NCBI GenBank assembly: GCA_943846745.1
Contig: OX044360.1
Coordinates: 1,736,001 to 1,800,000 of the forward strand
Source of the DNA: Opacimonas sp002292215
GTDB lineage: Bacteria > Pseudomonadota > Gammaproteobacteria > Enterobacterales > Alteromonadaceae
Direction: 5' to 3'
Length of the DNA stretch: 64,000 nt
The notes below the pieces were generated by a model. It worked only from the letters and a program-made list of their open reading frames with translations, searched no databases and was not told the DNA's origin. Positions within the stretch are counted from its first letter, which is position 1. Each line of letters opens with the position of its first letter. Below are positions 62,921 to 64,000 of the stretch, in pieces. Both the position numbers and the translations under genes were made by a program.

Positions 62921-64000
62921 TTATACATCATAAGTGGTTGATGCCGTATCACCACCGCGCCCCGTCCAATTTGTGTGATGAAACTGGCCACGAGGGCCAT
63001 CTAAGCGTTCATAAGTATGTGCACCAAAATAGTCACGCTGTGCTTGTAATAAGTTAGCTGGCAAGCGTGCCGTACGTAAGCTATCAAAATACGTTAGCGC
63101 TGCACTTAAACATGGTACAGGGATACCAGCTATTGTTGCATTGCCGATAACCTGACGAATACCAGATTGTGCATTAACTACTGTGTTACTAAAATACGGG
63201 TCAAGTAACAAGTTAGATAACTCAGGATTGTTATCATAAGCTGTTTTGATATTATCTAGGAACGCAGAACGAATAATACATCCACCACGCCACATCAATG
63301 CAATGCCGCCGTAATTTAATTCCCAACCAAATTCTTTTGCCGCTTCGGTCATTAAATCATAACCTTGAGCATAAGAGATCATTTTTGCCATTAACAAGGC
63401 TTGGCGTAATGCTTCAATAAACTGGGTTTTATCGCCCACAAACTCTGGGACACTGGGTCCCTTAAGAATGCTAGATGCATGCACTCGTGCGTCTTTTTGT
63501 GCAGAGATACAACGAGCGAATACTGATTCCGTGATCAATGTCAGTGGCACACCTAATTCTAGAGCAGTAACCCCCGTCCACTTACCCGTCCCTTTTTGGC
63601 CAGCAGTATCTAAGATCTTTTCAATTAATGGCGCGCCATCAGTGTCTTTATAACGGAAAATATCAATCGAAATATCGACTAAATAGCTATCTAGTTCGGT
63701 TTTGCTCCATGCTTCAAACACATCACCGATTTCATCCGCGTTTAAGCCAATGAGATCATGTAGGATATGATACGCTTCACAAATCAATTGCATATCACCG
63801 TATTCAATACCGTTATGAACCATCTTCACAAAATGGCCAGCACCGTCATCACCGACCCAATCACAACAAGGTACAGTTAAGTCACCGTTGCTGTCCGCGA
63901 CTTTTGCAGAGATTGACTGGAAAATATCTTTCACATGTGGCCATGCTGCACTCGCACCACCTGGCATGATAGATGGGCCCTTTAAAGCGCCCTCTTCACC
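62921..64000 (-). CDS. gnd: 6-phosphogluconate dehydrogenase (decarboxylating), C-terminal part
   Basis: The last ~360 codons of a gene that continues past the right edge. The reading frame is open to base 64000 (GEEGALKGPSIMPGG), so the Met near 63967 is internal. GHFVKMVHNGIEYGDMQ, QKGTGKWT and NWTGRGG are diagnostic. It makes ribulose 5-phosphate, CO2 and NADPH in the pentose phosphate pathway. The NADP-binding N-terminal domain is outside the window. It lies behind its own terminator, separate from the laminarin operon. Confidence 0.97.
   Translation of the reverse strand, partial: GEEGALKGPSIMPGGASAAWPHVKDIFQSISAKVADSNGDLTVPCCDWVGDDGAGHFVKMVHNGIEYGDMQLICEAYHILHDLIGLNADEIGDVFEAWSKTELDSYLVDISIDIFRYKDTDGAPLIEKILDTAGQKGTGKWTGVTALELGVPLTLITESVFARCISAQKDARVHASSILKGPSVPEFVGDKTQFIEALRQALLMAKMISYAQGYDLMTEAAKEFGWELNYGGIALMWRGGCIIRSAFLDNIKTAYDNNPELSNLLLDPYFSNTVVNAQSGIRQVIGNATIAGIPVPCLSAALTYFDSLRTARLPANLLQAQRDYFGAHTYERLDGPRGQFHHTNWTGRGGDTASTTYDV

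Overview
The window looks like chromosome of a marine gammaproteobacterium of the Alteromonadales type (Alteromonas/Paraglaciecola/Catenovulum-like). This rests on gene content: a PHA-granule cluster, TRAP and TonB-dependent uptake, a GlyGly-CTERM protease, a umuDC/yebG SOS cluster and a large laminarin (beta-1,3-glucan) locus. Coding is dense and looks AT-leaning. I saw no tRNA, rRNA, CRISPR array, transposase or complete prophage. The assignment is inference; no database was consulted.

Layout. 1-425 is the start of a secreted DUF3604 protein. 611-5139 is a PHA storage region: two phasins, an intracellular depolymerase (phaZ) and acetoacetyl-CoA reductase (phaB), with a lytic transglycosylase between; no phaC is present. 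5348-10048 holds housekeeping genes: thpR, purU, an M3 peptidase lipoprotein and an iodotyrosine-deiodinase-like nitroreductase. 10076-15812 (minus) is a compact string: secreted kynurenine-formamidase-like hydrolase, kynU, an MFS protein, waaA and an SDR. 16590-21825 is a TRAP transporter divergent from a cache-domain two-component system that probably regulates it. 21842-24102 pairs a DUF3612-type regulator with a divergently transcribed small protein that resembles part of long malate synthases; operator-like palindromes lie between them.

24337-29272 (minus) is the complete S10 ribosomal operon (rpsJ to rpsQ) with its own promoter, leader and terminator, but without the spc operon downstream or the str operon upstream. 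Next come a GAF-containing GspE/PilB-type ATPase, apparently started at ATT, and a HAD phosphatase. 32584-36096 is an SOS region: umuDC and yebG diverge from two LexA boxes and are followed by a phage-type endolysin (GH108) and a 3TM holin with no other phage genes. This stand-alone lysis or release cassette is the most promising candidate for an undescribed system. 36126-42531 holds gloA, ybaK, an ABC pair with a His-rich permease loop, a GlyGly-CTERM metalloprotease and a GST. 43252-45633 is a His-rich, ZnuD-like TonB receptor with a Zur-like box.

45722-62523 is a laminarin utilisation locus: sugar porter, LacI regulator, GH1, FHS-type sugar transporter, GH3 lipoprotein, secreted GH16, a carbohydrate-type TonB receptor and a 1538-residue GH16 lipoprotein. 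That protein carries four WDCCGG repeats and three near-identical 143-residue repeats, which are candidate unnamed carbohydrate-binding modules. Two kinds of LacI-type palindromes mark the promoters. The proposed flow is surface GH16 cleavage, TonB import, periplasmic GH16/GH3 trimming, inner-membrane transport and cytoplasmic GH1. The 3' part of gnd (6-phosphogluconate dehydrogenase) closes the window.
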